DNA of 64,000 nucleotides from a virus, in the IMG/VR virus record IMGVR_UViG_3300006923_001878, positions 1-64,000 of that record; one strand, written 5' to 3'. The position numbers and the translations under genes were made by a program. This document shows, piece by piece, positions 51,879 to 59,744 of the stretch (position 1 is its first letter; each line of letters opens with the position of its first letter). The notes below the pieces were generated by a model, which worked only from the letters and a program-made list of their open reading frames with translations, made no database searches and was not told the DNA's origin.

Positions 51879-54848
51879 ATGGCAGAATCAGCAAAGAATT
51901 TTCATTTCAGATCCCCTGGGATTAAGACACAAGAAATCGACCAATCGGAGATCCCAAACGCTGCGGAAGCACTTGGACCCGTAATTATTGGACGTGCAAA
52001 ACGCGGACCAGCGTTTAAACCTGTTAAAGTCAACTCCTTTGATGAGTTTGTTAAGATCTTTGGCGAGCCTGTTGCTGGTGGAACTTCAAATGATGTTTGG
52101 AGAGACGGCAATCTTACCTCCCCAATGTATGGAGTCTATGGCGCACAGTCTTGGTTAAAGAATGGTGAAGCTCTTACCTATGTTAGAGTTCTTGGTGATG
52201 CAAGTCCACAAGCAACTTCAGCCGGAAAGGCTGGTTGGACTGCTGGAGCTATTGGGACAGCGAAAGAGGCTGGTGGAGCTTACGGACTGTTTGTATTCCC
52301 ATCTTCAAGTGCTGGCAACGTAGCTACTGCTCATTTGACAGGTGCTCTTGCTGCTGTCTTTTACATGGCCACAGGCTCAGGTGCTCCACAACTATCTGGT
52401 AACATCTATGCTGCACCAGGGCCAGTCGGTGCTACAACAGCAAGCAACTCTATCCTAATCGAAAGTAATAATTCAGGAGATTTTGTAATTCAATTTACAG
52501 GCTCTAACTTACCATCAAGTAAGACAACTTTTTCGATGACAAAGACGAAAGGCAACTTCATCAGAAAGGTATTTAATACCAACCCAACTCTTCTTGGAAG
52601 AAACAGTGAAACAGATGGTCAAGTTAACTATTTCCTAGGTGAAACCTACGAAGATACTTACAAGAGCGCAGTTTCAACAGGCTCTTATTTTACTGGTAGC
52701 GGTACTATCAGTTCTACTAAGTATGTCGGTGTTATCTTAGGCCTAATGAGTGGAAGTTCGGTAGCAAACCACTCTATTAATCAAAACAGAGCACTACAAA
52801 GCTCAACTCTTCCAAAATCAGGTTGGTTCTTTACTCAGCATTTGTCACAAGATACTGGTAGTTTTGATCCATCTAGCACAACTTTCTTTACAGATGGTAC
52901 TGTAAAGAAGTTATTCAGATTCGTAGGTTTAGATACTGGCGAAGATCTTCAGAATAACTTCAAAGTATCTATCGCTAACATTAAGCCATCATCTAATGAA
53001 GATGTAGAGCCTTATGGAACTTTCGATGTTGAAGTTCGTAGAATTCACGACACTGATGAAAATATTTCCATGGTTGAAAGATACGTTGGGTGCACTCTGG
53101 ACGTAAGCGCAGAATCTTACATTCTTAATGTAATCGGTGATAAGTACACAGAATACGACGATACAAAAGCTCGACTTATCGAGAAAGGCTCCTACCCAAA
53201 TAAGTCTAAATACATTAGAGTTGAAATCAACTCAGAGTTTGAGAGTGGTTTCGAGCCATCATATGTTCCTTTCGGAATTACAGGTCCTACAAAGTATAAA
53301 AACATTGACATCGATTCCGATAGTGCATTACGCGATGCAACTACTGCTTGGGTTACTGGTGGAACTAGCGCAGTATATGGAGCTTCGGCAGATGCAATAG
53401 TCACAGGCTCGGGTGCTGACATTCCTAACTTAAAGATTATGTTCCCAGAAGTTCCTGTTAGAACATCAACCTCGACACTTACTAATATTAGACAAGGATA
53501 TTGGGGTGCATACTTAACTCCTGATGGAACAGACGCTTTTAACAATTCAGTAAAAGACCACATTAGGTGCAAGCCAACTAATGTTGCTAACCATGATGAA
53601 GATACTTCAACAGTTTATCAATGGGTTATCTCACTTGACAACGTTAAGTATGATACAGCACCTGCTGCTAGTGCAAAAGGAGTTGGGACACTTGTTTACA
53701 GCAACTCTGCTAGGTATGATGGTTATTCGCTAACAGCAACAGCATCATTGCCAACTAACTACCCTGATAGTAGCGATGCCCTGCTTTCTTACAAAGCACC
53801 ACTCGCTCTTGGAGTTGGTAATCTTACTTCAGTATTCTATGGTGGAACTAACGGCTTTGATATTACAGAGTCCGACCCTCTGAGAAATTCAAAGATTGCA
53901 ACATCACCAACTTTAACAACAGATCCAGTTTATTACTCTTACAGAAGAGCGATTGACACGGTAAAGCATCCAGAAATTGCAGAGTATCACTTGATTGCAA
54001 TCCCTGGAATGAATAACGAGAGTCTAAACAAAACTTTGGTAAACAACTCTGCTGAGAGATCTGATGCTCTTGCTGTCATCGACATTGAAGAGAGTTACTT
54101 GCCTCCTCATGAGAGACTTTATGATTCTAGTGATAGAAATGCTGCTCAAATGGGTGATATTCAAACAGCTCTTGAAACATTTAAGAGTTGGAAGATGAAC
54201 TCAAGTTATGGCGCTGCTTATTACCCATGGGTTCAGATTAGAGACTCAATTAGTGAGAAATCTGTATGGGTCCCACCTTCTGTTGCTGCCCTAGGAGCTC
54301 TGGCTTACACTGACAAGGTTGGTGGTCAATGGCAAGCTCCTGCTGGTTTCAACCGAGCAGGCCTCTCAAGTGGCGAAGCTGGTCTTCCAGTAAGCAACGT
54401 AGCTCTTAAACTCTTTAGTTCTGATAGAGATGACCTATATGACATCAATATCAACCCAATCGCTTCATTCCCAAACCAGGGTGTTGTAATTTGGGGTCAA
54501 AAGACTTTGCAGGTTAAGAGAAGTGGACTTGATAGAGTTAACGTCAGAAGACTAATGTTGCACCTTAAGAGAGGAATCTCACTTATCGGTGACACAGTTT
54601 TGTTTGAGCCAAACCTTGATGACACTTGGAAGAACTTCAAGAGACAAGCAGAGCCATTTTTGGCAGAAATTAAGGCGAAATTCGGCTTGGTAGATTATAA
54701 GCTTGTTCTCGATGAAACAACAACAACACCTGATCTAGTCGATCAGAACATAATGTATGTTCAAATTTGGGTTAAACCAGCGAAATCAATTGAATTTATT
54801 GCAGTTGACTTCTATTTAACTACATCAGGCGCTACATTTAATGGATAA
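51879..54848 (+). CDS. 18: Tail sheath protein, gp18-like
   Basis: The 989-residue product has the gp18 signature: FRSPGIKTQEIDQSEIP at the N-terminus, GPVIIGRAKRGPA, and the C-terminal RRLMLHLKRGISLI, FLAEIKAKFG and a closing YVQIWVKPAKSIEFIAVDF in the sheath-core region. T4 gp18 has 659 residues; here a large central part (about 100-640) is expanded, probably as outer protruding domains, rich in Ser/Thr/Gly. Sheath subunits contract to drive the tube through the outer membrane. The good AGGAG site suits its high output. Confidence 0.93.
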   Translation: MAESAKNFHFRSPGIKTQEIDQSEIPNAAEALGPVIIGRAKRGPAFKPVKVNSFDEFVKIFGEPVAGGTSNDVWRDGNLTSPMYGVYGAQSWLKNGEALTYVRVLGDASPQATSAGKAGWTAGAIGTAKEAGGAYGLFVFPSSSAGNVATAHLTGALAAVFYMATGSGAPQLSGNIYAAPGPVGATTASNSILIESNNSGDFVIQFTGSNLPSSKTTFSMTKTKGNFIRKVFNTNPTLLGRNSETDGQVNYFLGETYEDTYKSAVSTGSYFTGSGTISSTKYVGVILGLMSGSSVANHSINQNRALQSSTLPKSGWFFTQHLSQDTGSFDPSSTTFFTDGTVKKLFRFVGLDTGEDLQNNFKVSIANIKPSSNEDVEPYGTFDVEVRRIHDTDENISMVERYVGCTLDVSAESYILNVIGDKYTEYDDTKARLIEKGSYPNKSKYIRVEINSEFESGFEPSYVPFGITGPTKYKNIDIDSDSALRDATTAWVTGGTSAVYGASADAIVTGSGADIPNLKIMFPEVPVRTSTSTLTNIRQGYWGAYLTPDGTDAFNNSVKDHIRCKPTNVANHDEDTSTVYQWVISLDNVKYDTAPAASAKGVGTLVYSNSARYDGYSLTATASLPTNYPDSSDALLSYKAPLALGVGNLTSVFYGGTNGFDITESDPLRNSKIATSPTLTTDPVYYSYRRAIDTVKHPEIAEYHLIAIPGMNNESLNKTLVNNSAERSDALAVIDIEESYLPPHERLYDSSDRNAAQMGDIQTALETFKSWKMNSSYGAAYYPWVQIRDSISEKSVWVPPSVAALGALAYTDKVGGQWQAPAGFNRAGLSSGEAGLPVSNVALKLFSSDRDDLYDININPIASFPNQGVVIWGQKTLQVKRSGLDRVNVRRLMLHLKRGISLIGDTVLFEPNLDDTWKNFKRQAEPFLAEIKAKFGLVDYKLVLDETTTTPDLVDQNIMYVQIWVKPAKSIEFIAVDFYLTTSGATFNG

Positions 54849-54860
54849 GGAGAATAGATA

Positions 54861-55382
54861 ATGGCAACACCAATTTGGTCCCCAACCGCAGAGCCGATAA
54901 GAAAATTTAAGTTCTTATTAAATATCGCTGGTATTCCAACGTATATGATTAAGACTTCCGACAGGCCACAGCAGACTATTGGGCAGCAAGAACACAAGTT
55001 CTTAGCTCAGACTTATAAGTTCCCTGGACAAGTTACCTGGAATGACATTGGAGTTACAATGGTTGATCTTGTTGATGTTGAAGCTGCTAAGGTATTATAC
55101 AAAGCAGTCAAAGCATCTGGTTATGTTGCTCCAAGTGATTACGATATGAGTGATAGCTCAAGTTCAAACTATTACAGAAGAACTCCTTCAAAGAGAAACG
55201 CTGTAAACTCACTTGGTAATGTAACTATCGAGATGCTAGATTCAGACGGTAAGGTTGTTGAAGAATGGAAGCTTCATAATGTCTGGATTAAAGACGTTAA
55301 TAACGATGGAGTTGGATATGAAGATGAAGGCCTTATCAATTTAACACTGCAACTAGCTTATGATTGGGCTATTCTTACATAA
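54861..55382 (+). CDS. 19: Tail tube protein, gp19-like
   Basis: The 173-residue product matches T4 gp19 (163). It starts with a short arm (PIWSPTAEPIRKFKFLL), then IPTYMIKTSDRPQQTIGQQEHKF in the tube-fold loop, a SPGQVTW-like VTW strand, and ends with GLINLTLQLAYDWAI. These are typical gp19 elements. Subunits stack as hexamer rings around the tape measure. The gene lies directly downstream of the sheath gene, in T4 order. A second related protein follows. Confidence 0.9.
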   Translation: MATPIWSPTAEPIRKFKFLLNIAGIPTYMIKTSDRPQQTIGQQEHKFLAQTYKFPGQVTWNDIGVTMVDLVDVEAAKVLYKAVKASGYVAPSDYDMSDSSSSNYYRRTPSKRNAVNSLGNVTIEMLDSDGKVVEEWKLHNVWIKDVNNDGVGYEDEGLINLTLQLAYDWAILT

Positions 55383-55406
55383 ACTATTTTACAGGCTATT
55401 TAGAGT

Positions 55407-56009
55407 ATGGCATTTAAGTTAAATTTAGATTTACCCGGAGAGCTTGCTCGGTTTGCTTCTAATAAGCGGATCAAGCAGGCTCCTCTATTTCAAAAAGACA
55501 TGTTCTTTGATGCTCAACAGGCACATCGATTCTTTTTGAATATGCATGGTATTAAAGCAGCATACATTTCAAATGTTGAAAGACCTTCCTATTCAATAGG
55601 AACAGAACAATATGTCTACCTAAACCATAAATTAAATTACCCAGGCCTAATTGAGTGGAGCCCTATTTCACTTACAATTAGAGAAATCTATACACCAGAA
55701 GCTTTTGGCTCTGTTTTGAGTAATCTAATGGCTAAATTAACTCATATTTCTTATGAGACACCAACAGATCTTAGTCCAGATTTTGCAAAAAATATCTCAA
55801 AACAGAATTTAACTCTTGCTATGGAAAATACTATAATAGAATCTCTTGATCATAATGGAATAACCCATGAAGCCTGGAAGCTTCACGGTGCCATGATAAC
55901 ATCTCTGAAGCCTTCACGACTATCCTATGAAGAGGACTCTCTTACGGGCATTGATGTTACGATTGCTTATGATTGGGCCGACTATGCCTTCAAGGGCGTC
56001 TTTTTATAG
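55407..56009 (+). CDS. Second tail-tube-like protein (tube paralogue)
   Basis: The 200-residue product shares the gp19 plan: YISNVERPSYSIGTEQYVYL, LNYPGLIEWSPISL, and a closing DSLTGIDVTIAYDWADY like LINLTLQLAYDWAIL in the tube protein. It has an extra N-terminal arm and differs in many core residues. In T4, gp48 and gp54 are gp19-like and start the tube at the baseplate, so this may be a tube initiator. A variant of the intergenic motif (AACTATTTT at 55382) lies in the gap before it. Confidence 0.7.
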   Translation: MAFKLNLDLPGELARFASNKRIKQAPLFQKDMFFDAQQAHRFFLNMHGIKAAYISNVERPSYSIGTEQYVYLNHKLNYPGLIEWSPISLTIREIYTPEAFGSVLSNLMAKLTHISYETPTDLSPDFAKNISKQNLTLAMENTIIESLDHNGITHEAWKLHGAMITSLKPSRLSYEEDSLTGIDVTIAYDWADYAFKGVFL

Positions 56010-56017
56010 AGGATTAA

Positions 56018-56836
56018 ATGAGAGATAACGAGAACAGGCTTCAAGCCAACCAAAGTATGCCAACTCCGAGCATGCCTACATATACAGTACCAACAGATTT
56101 CGCAAAACTACCATCAGAGGGCAGGTTTTACCCACAAGAACACCCTTTGTATGGAAAAAAAGATGTTGAAATCAAGTTCATGACCACAAAAGAAGAAGAT
56201 ATTATTTCGAATGAGTCATATATTAAAAAAGGCATCACAGTTGAAAGATTATTGGGTAGTTTGCTGGTTGATAAGCGTATTGACCCAAAAACACTGCTCG
56301 CCGGGGATCAGAATGCAATTCTTGTTAATGCTAGAAAGAATGCTTACGGTCCAAACTATGAACTAAACGTATCTTGCGAAGTATGTGAGACCAAAAATGA
56401 TATTGTTATAGATCTTAACAGTGATGACTTCGTAATCAAGTCAGATCCAGAGCTTGCAGTTACTAATTCGGGAACTTTCTTTGTAGAATTACCAGTAAGT
56501 AAATTAAAACTTGAACTAAGACTGCTGACAGGTGAAGATGAAGCCGAAATCGAGAAATCTTTGAAACAAAAGGCTGACGCTGGATTAGAACTAGAACCCT
56601 TATCCGCTCGACTGATGAAAATGATTGTATCAATTAACGGAAATGCATCCTTCCCGGTAAAAGCAGGTCTGGTCTCGCAAGGCTTGCTTTTGAGAGACTC
56701 AGATGCGGTAAAGGATGCACATTTTAAAGCGAATCCCGCTTATCGAGTAAGTATGGATGTTCCTTGTAAAATGTGTGGAACGCATATTAAGGGGGTTGTG
56801 CCCTTAACGGCTAACTTTTTTTGGCCTAACGGATAA
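56018..56836 (+). CDS. 26: Tail/baseplate assembly protein, gp26-like, zero frame
   Basis: The 272-residue product has a FAKLPSEGRFYP motif and the MTTKEEDIISN segment of T4 gp26-type base plate proteins, plus two cysteine pairs (CEVCET at about 127 and CKMCGT at about 251) that could bind zinc. In T4, gp26 is a hub component. The gene lies between tube genes and the tape measure, the place of G/GT tail chaperones in other phages. It ends at TAA 56834-56836, seven codons after the slippery run of T at 56816-56822, where a second frame opens (next entry). The product would then be made in short and long forms. Confidence 0.75.
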   Translation: MRDNENRLQANQSMPTPSMPTYTVPTDFAKLPSEGRFYPQEHPLYGKKDVEIKFMTTKEEDIISNESYIKKGITVERLLGSLLVDKRIDPKTLLAGDQNAILVNARKNAYGPNYELNVSCEVCETKNDIVIDLNSDDFVIKSDPELAVTNSGTFFVELPVSKLKLELRLLTGEDEAEIEKSLKQKADAGLELEPLSARLMKMIVSINGNASFPVKAGLVSQGLLLRDSDAVKDAHFKANPAYRVSMDVPCKMCGTHIKGVVPLTANFFWPNG

Positions 56837-56969
56837 ATACGTTACAGAAATCTATGATGCTATTTTCGAGTTCACAATAAGAACTTCGTGGACATTCTTT
56901 CAATTGTATTCAATACCTATTAAGCTAAGGGATTATTATATCAATAAGCTTTATAATGAAAAGAAATAA
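56808..56969 (+). CDS. gp51-like extension reached by apparent frameshift (+1/-2)
   Basis: The frame is open from 56808 (after a stop at 56805-56807) to TAA at 56967-56969 and encodes DKYVTEIYDAIFEFTIRTSW and IKLRDYYINKLYNEKK. Aromatic and charged residues look like true coding; other phage chaperone extensions and gp51-type ends have a similar 'Y..LF...W.....LPI..R..YI..L' pattern. The frame contains no ATG or GTG, and only one TTG, so it cannot be started conventionally near its beginning. It is frame +1 relative to gp26. T7 (56816-56822) overlaps both frames, so slippage by +1 (or -2) joins ...LTANFF to GLTDKYV. The alternative is a one-base homopolymer error. Confidence 0.65.
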   Translation, partial: RLTFFGLTDKYVTEIYDAIFEFTIRTSWTFFQLYSIPIKLRDYYINKLYNEKK

Positions 56970-56996
56970 GATACTAGTTATAGATGAGGTATTCTA

Positions 56997-58625
56997 ATGT
57001 CAACAAAAGAAAATCAAGTTGCAGCATTCTGGAAAGCAGTTAGAAATGATAACACAAAAGCGGCAAGACGTGTTCTTGATGCGATGCCGAGCGGAACTGA
57101 AACAAACAAACTCAGGAAATATCTATCAAGTATAAAAGCAAGTGGCAACAAGAGTTTTAAACAGAATGTAAAAGATGAATTTAACCTCAATGGATTTTCA
57201 TCTTTCGGTGAAACTATTCGCACCTTGACACAGAAATCATATAATCTTTCAAAAGTAGTAGAAACAAATCGCATTGAGTTGCAGAAATCCTTCGGGAAAA
57301 ACTCAGCATTTACCAGAGAGTTTATTGTAAATCTTGAGAAGAAAGGTAGAAATCTTGCGGACCTGGGATCCTCTTTCGATGAGCTTACCGAAGTTTCCAC
57401 TGCTTTCGCAGAAGGCTATGTTAAAACTGCGACAAAGCCTATGTCCAAGACTATAGATCATTATAGTGAATTTGCGATGGTCAATAAAAGATTTGGTTTT
57501 GGTGTTAAAGAGACTGTAGAGTTTGTGAACAAGCTGACTACTGGGGCAAATTTAGCAGGAAACAAGATTCGTGACCTAGGTTCAAGAATGTTTCAAGCTC
57601 ATAGGGAGACTGGCGTTCCTTACGGAACCCTTATGCGGGATCTTACAAGCAACTTTTATGATTTATCTGATCAAGTTACTAAGGTTTCAACGAGTAGTGT
57701 TTCAAAAGAGTTTATGAAGTTCTCTGCTGTTGCCAGAAGGACTGGTGAAAGTGTCTCAACTCTTATTGGAATGACGAAACAATTTGATACTATTGGCACT
57801 GGTATGGCTGCCGGTGGTAAAATGAACAGGTTGCTACAACACTTTGGAAGCTCATTTGACACAGCCAAAGCCATGTTGATGAACCGCTCAGATCGTATGA
57901 AATATATTATCTCAAGAGTAGCTAAAGCCGGTGATCGATTTAGACAAGGCTCAGAGCACCAAAGAAGAGCTATGATGGTAGCTTTTAGAGATACTGGCTT
58001 ACCAGAAGGCCTTATCAGACAAGCCCTCGCTGTAAAAAGTGCATCAGGAATTCAAGCCCTGATGGAAAGGACTATGAAAACTAGTGGCGGTAACAGTGCC
58101 AAAGGTGCTATGAGAGATCGAGCAGGTGAAATGACATCAAGGGCTCAAAGAGAGAGGGCTAGATATGATGGTCTGTTAAAAGCAGCAGTTTCTCTTGAGA
58201 GAATCACTTCGAAAGTTGAAAGAGGAATCACTCTTACTTTCAGGAAAGTGATCCCAACCTTACTCGGTAAGTTATTCGATAACAAAATTGGAAAAAGTTT
58301 AGGAAATATTAGCTCAGGATTTGAAGAAAAAGTTAACGAAATACTTGAAAAAGGCCTCCGAGCAAAATTAGGAGGCCTTAACGGCCCGGTTACAATTAAT
58401 TGGGCAGAAGAATCAAGAGTTGGTGAGATCCAGGCGAATACACTTAAGATCAGAACCGTCGAAAACCAAGCTTCTCAAGAGCGCAGCCGAATAAAAGAAA
58501 GACGAGATGCCGAATCTCACTCACATCTTAGTTATTTACCTATAATAGCAAGGCACTTGGAAAGAATAGCATCTAGGAGCGGACAACCAGTTGCGCCTGT
58601 TAGGCCTAAAAGAATAGGAGAATAA
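56997..58625 (+). CDS. Tape measure protein, gp29-like position
   Basis: The 542-residue product is almost all helical, with few aromatics and many Lys/Arg/Ser. It begins with AFWKAVRNDNTKAARRVL and has helix patterns such as FSAVARRTGESVSTLIGMTK and GTGMAAGGKMNRLLQHFG, as in myophage tape measures. T4 gp29 has 590 residues. At about 0.15 nm per residue, 542 residues would set a tail near 80 nm (inference). The location directly after the frameshifted chaperone is the standard place for a tape measure. There is no lysozyme or peptidase domain in the chain. Confidence 0.7.
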   Translation: MSTKENQVAAFWKAVRNDNTKAARRVLDAMPSGTETNKLRKYLSSIKASGNKSFKQNVKDEFNLNGFSSFGETIRTLTQKSYNLSKVVETNRIELQKSFGKNSAFTREFIVNLEKKGRNLADLGSSFDELTEVSTAFAEGYVKTATKPMSKTIDHYSEFAMVNKRFGFGVKETVEFVNKLTTGANLAGNKIRDLGSRMFQAHRETGVPYGTLMRDLTSNFYDLSDQVTKVSTSSVSKEFMKFSAVARRTGESVSTLIGMTKQFDTIGTGMAAGGKMNRLLQHFGSSFDTAKAMLMNRSDRMKYIISRVAKAGDRFRQGSEHQRRAMMVAFRDTGLPEGLIRQALAVKSASGIQALMERTMKTSGGNSAKGAMRDRAGEMTSRAQRERARYDGLLKAAVSLERITSKVERGITLTFRKVIPTLLGKLFDNKIGKSLGNISSGFEEKVNEILEKGLRAKLGGLNGPVTINWAEESRVGEIQANTLKIRTVENQASQERSRIKERRDAESHSHLSYLPIIARHLERIASRSGQPVAPVRPKRIGE

Positions 58626-58631
58626 CAAATA

Positions 58632-59399
58632 ATGTCAAGTTTCGAACTATCAGGTCATATACAAAAAGCAATAGCAGCAGCTAATGCAAGCCCAACAGAA
58701 GCATCTTTAAGAACTAAGTATCCATTTGCAAATGTTATTATACAATTTGCTACAAGAAAAGAGGCTGCTCCTGTTATACTGCCAGCTTATGTTAAGACTG
58801 TGGATAATAGTTTTACTCCTGGTTTCTCAAACGTTGAGGTCTATGGACGTATGGATCCAATCCCAGTTTACTCAGGAACTACAAGAACTGTGACTCTAAC
58901 ACTTGGGTTGCCAGTTTTTAGTGAGACTCACGGTCTTTACCTGCTTGAACAAATGAATACTATAGCAAAAGGCCTTTATCCGACTTATGAAAACTCTCAA
59001 GGGAGTCTAATTATTAATAGCCCTCCTCTTTGGAGATTAAAGTTTGCAAACCTAATTTGCAACCCAGTAAACAATAAACTTGGCCTACTTGGATATGTAA
59101 ATGGTGGCCTTAATATGTCCCATGCTATTGAACAGAAAGGAGTTTTCGTTTCATCTGAGGATGGACAAGGTCTTTTGATTCCTAAATCTTGGGAACTTAG
59201 TTTAAGTTACAATGTATTACACGAAAAAACTCCTGGGTTTGTAAAAGGAAAGTTTAAGGGTGGAGACAGTTTTCCACATAGCACAGGCTTTGAAGAAGTA
59301 TTGGTCGACACAGTAACCGATGCGCTACCTGAAACTAGCGCAAAGAATACTGCAAGATTTTTAAACTCTCCAGAAAGCATGAAAATTTTGGAGAATTAA
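58632..59399 (+). CDS. Baseplate/tail-tube junction protein (255 aa)
   Basis: The 255-residue product contains VEVYGRMDPIPVYSGTTRTV, then LYLLEQMNTIAKGLYP, a pattern I associate with structural proteins that lie between the tape measure and the LysM/gp53 protein in marine and Vibrio-type myophages. It has PPLWRLKFANLICNPVNN and a closing beta part. It is probably a hub or tube-initiation protein (gp48/gp54-like in function), but sequence similarity to those is not visible. Good spacing with AGGAGAAT before the ATG. Confidence 0.6.
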   Translation: MSSFELSGHIQKAIAAANASPTEASLRTKYPFANVIIQFATRKEAAPVILPAYVKTVDNSFTPGFSNVEVYGRMDPIPVYSGTTRTVTLTLGLPVFSETHGLYLLEQMNTIAKGLYPTYENSQGSLIINSPPLWRLKFANLICNPVNNKLGLLGYVNGGLNMSHAIEQKGVFVSSEDGQGLLIPKSWELSLSYNVLHEKTPGFVKGKFKGGDSFPHSTGFEEVLVDTVTDALPETSAKNTARFLNSPESMKILEN

Positions 59400-59744
59400 A
59401 TGCCAACATCAAGATACGAAAAATCAGAAGACACTGTTATCACGGATTTAAGATACAAGCAGAAATTCAACTCAAGATGGATGCCTAATGGAATTTCTGT
59501 TTTAGAAAACCCAGAACTTCATTACCCAACTGATATTGAAAAACAAGATCTAACGATTGCCAGTATCAGGTGGAAACTTGGAGATCGTCTATATAAGTTA
59601 GCTCATACTTATTATGGAGACTCTTCATACTGGTGGATTATAGCTTTCTATAACAAAAAACCAACAGAACAATCAATCGAGATTGGCGATCTAATTGAAG
59701 TCCCAACGTCCCTTACCGACATCCTCTCAATTTATGGTGTATAA
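59400..59744 (+). CDS. 53: Baseplate wedge protein, gp53-like (LysM-type)
   Basis: The 114-residue product has a LysM-like core: WKLGDRLYKLAHTYYGDSSYWWII, AFYNK, then IEIGDLIEVP. This is the gp53/LysM-type baseplate wedge signature. T4 gp53 has 196 residues, so the protein is the core with a short N-terminal arm. It directly follows the previous gene and overlaps the hub gene start by one base. In T4 it joins gp6 and gp25 in the inner wedge. Confidence 0.82.
   Translation: MPTSRYEKSEDTVITDLRYKQKFNSRWMPNGISVLENPELHYPTDIEKQDLTIASIRWKLGDRLYKLAHTYYGDSSYWWIIAFYNKKPTEQSIEIGDLIEVPTSLTDILSIYGV

Noticed and set aside
58351-58379. Nine-base GC-rich hairpin (AAGGCCTCC arms) near the end of the tape measure gene
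   Set aside because: No T run behind it and 240 bases before the stop; no reason to call it a terminator.
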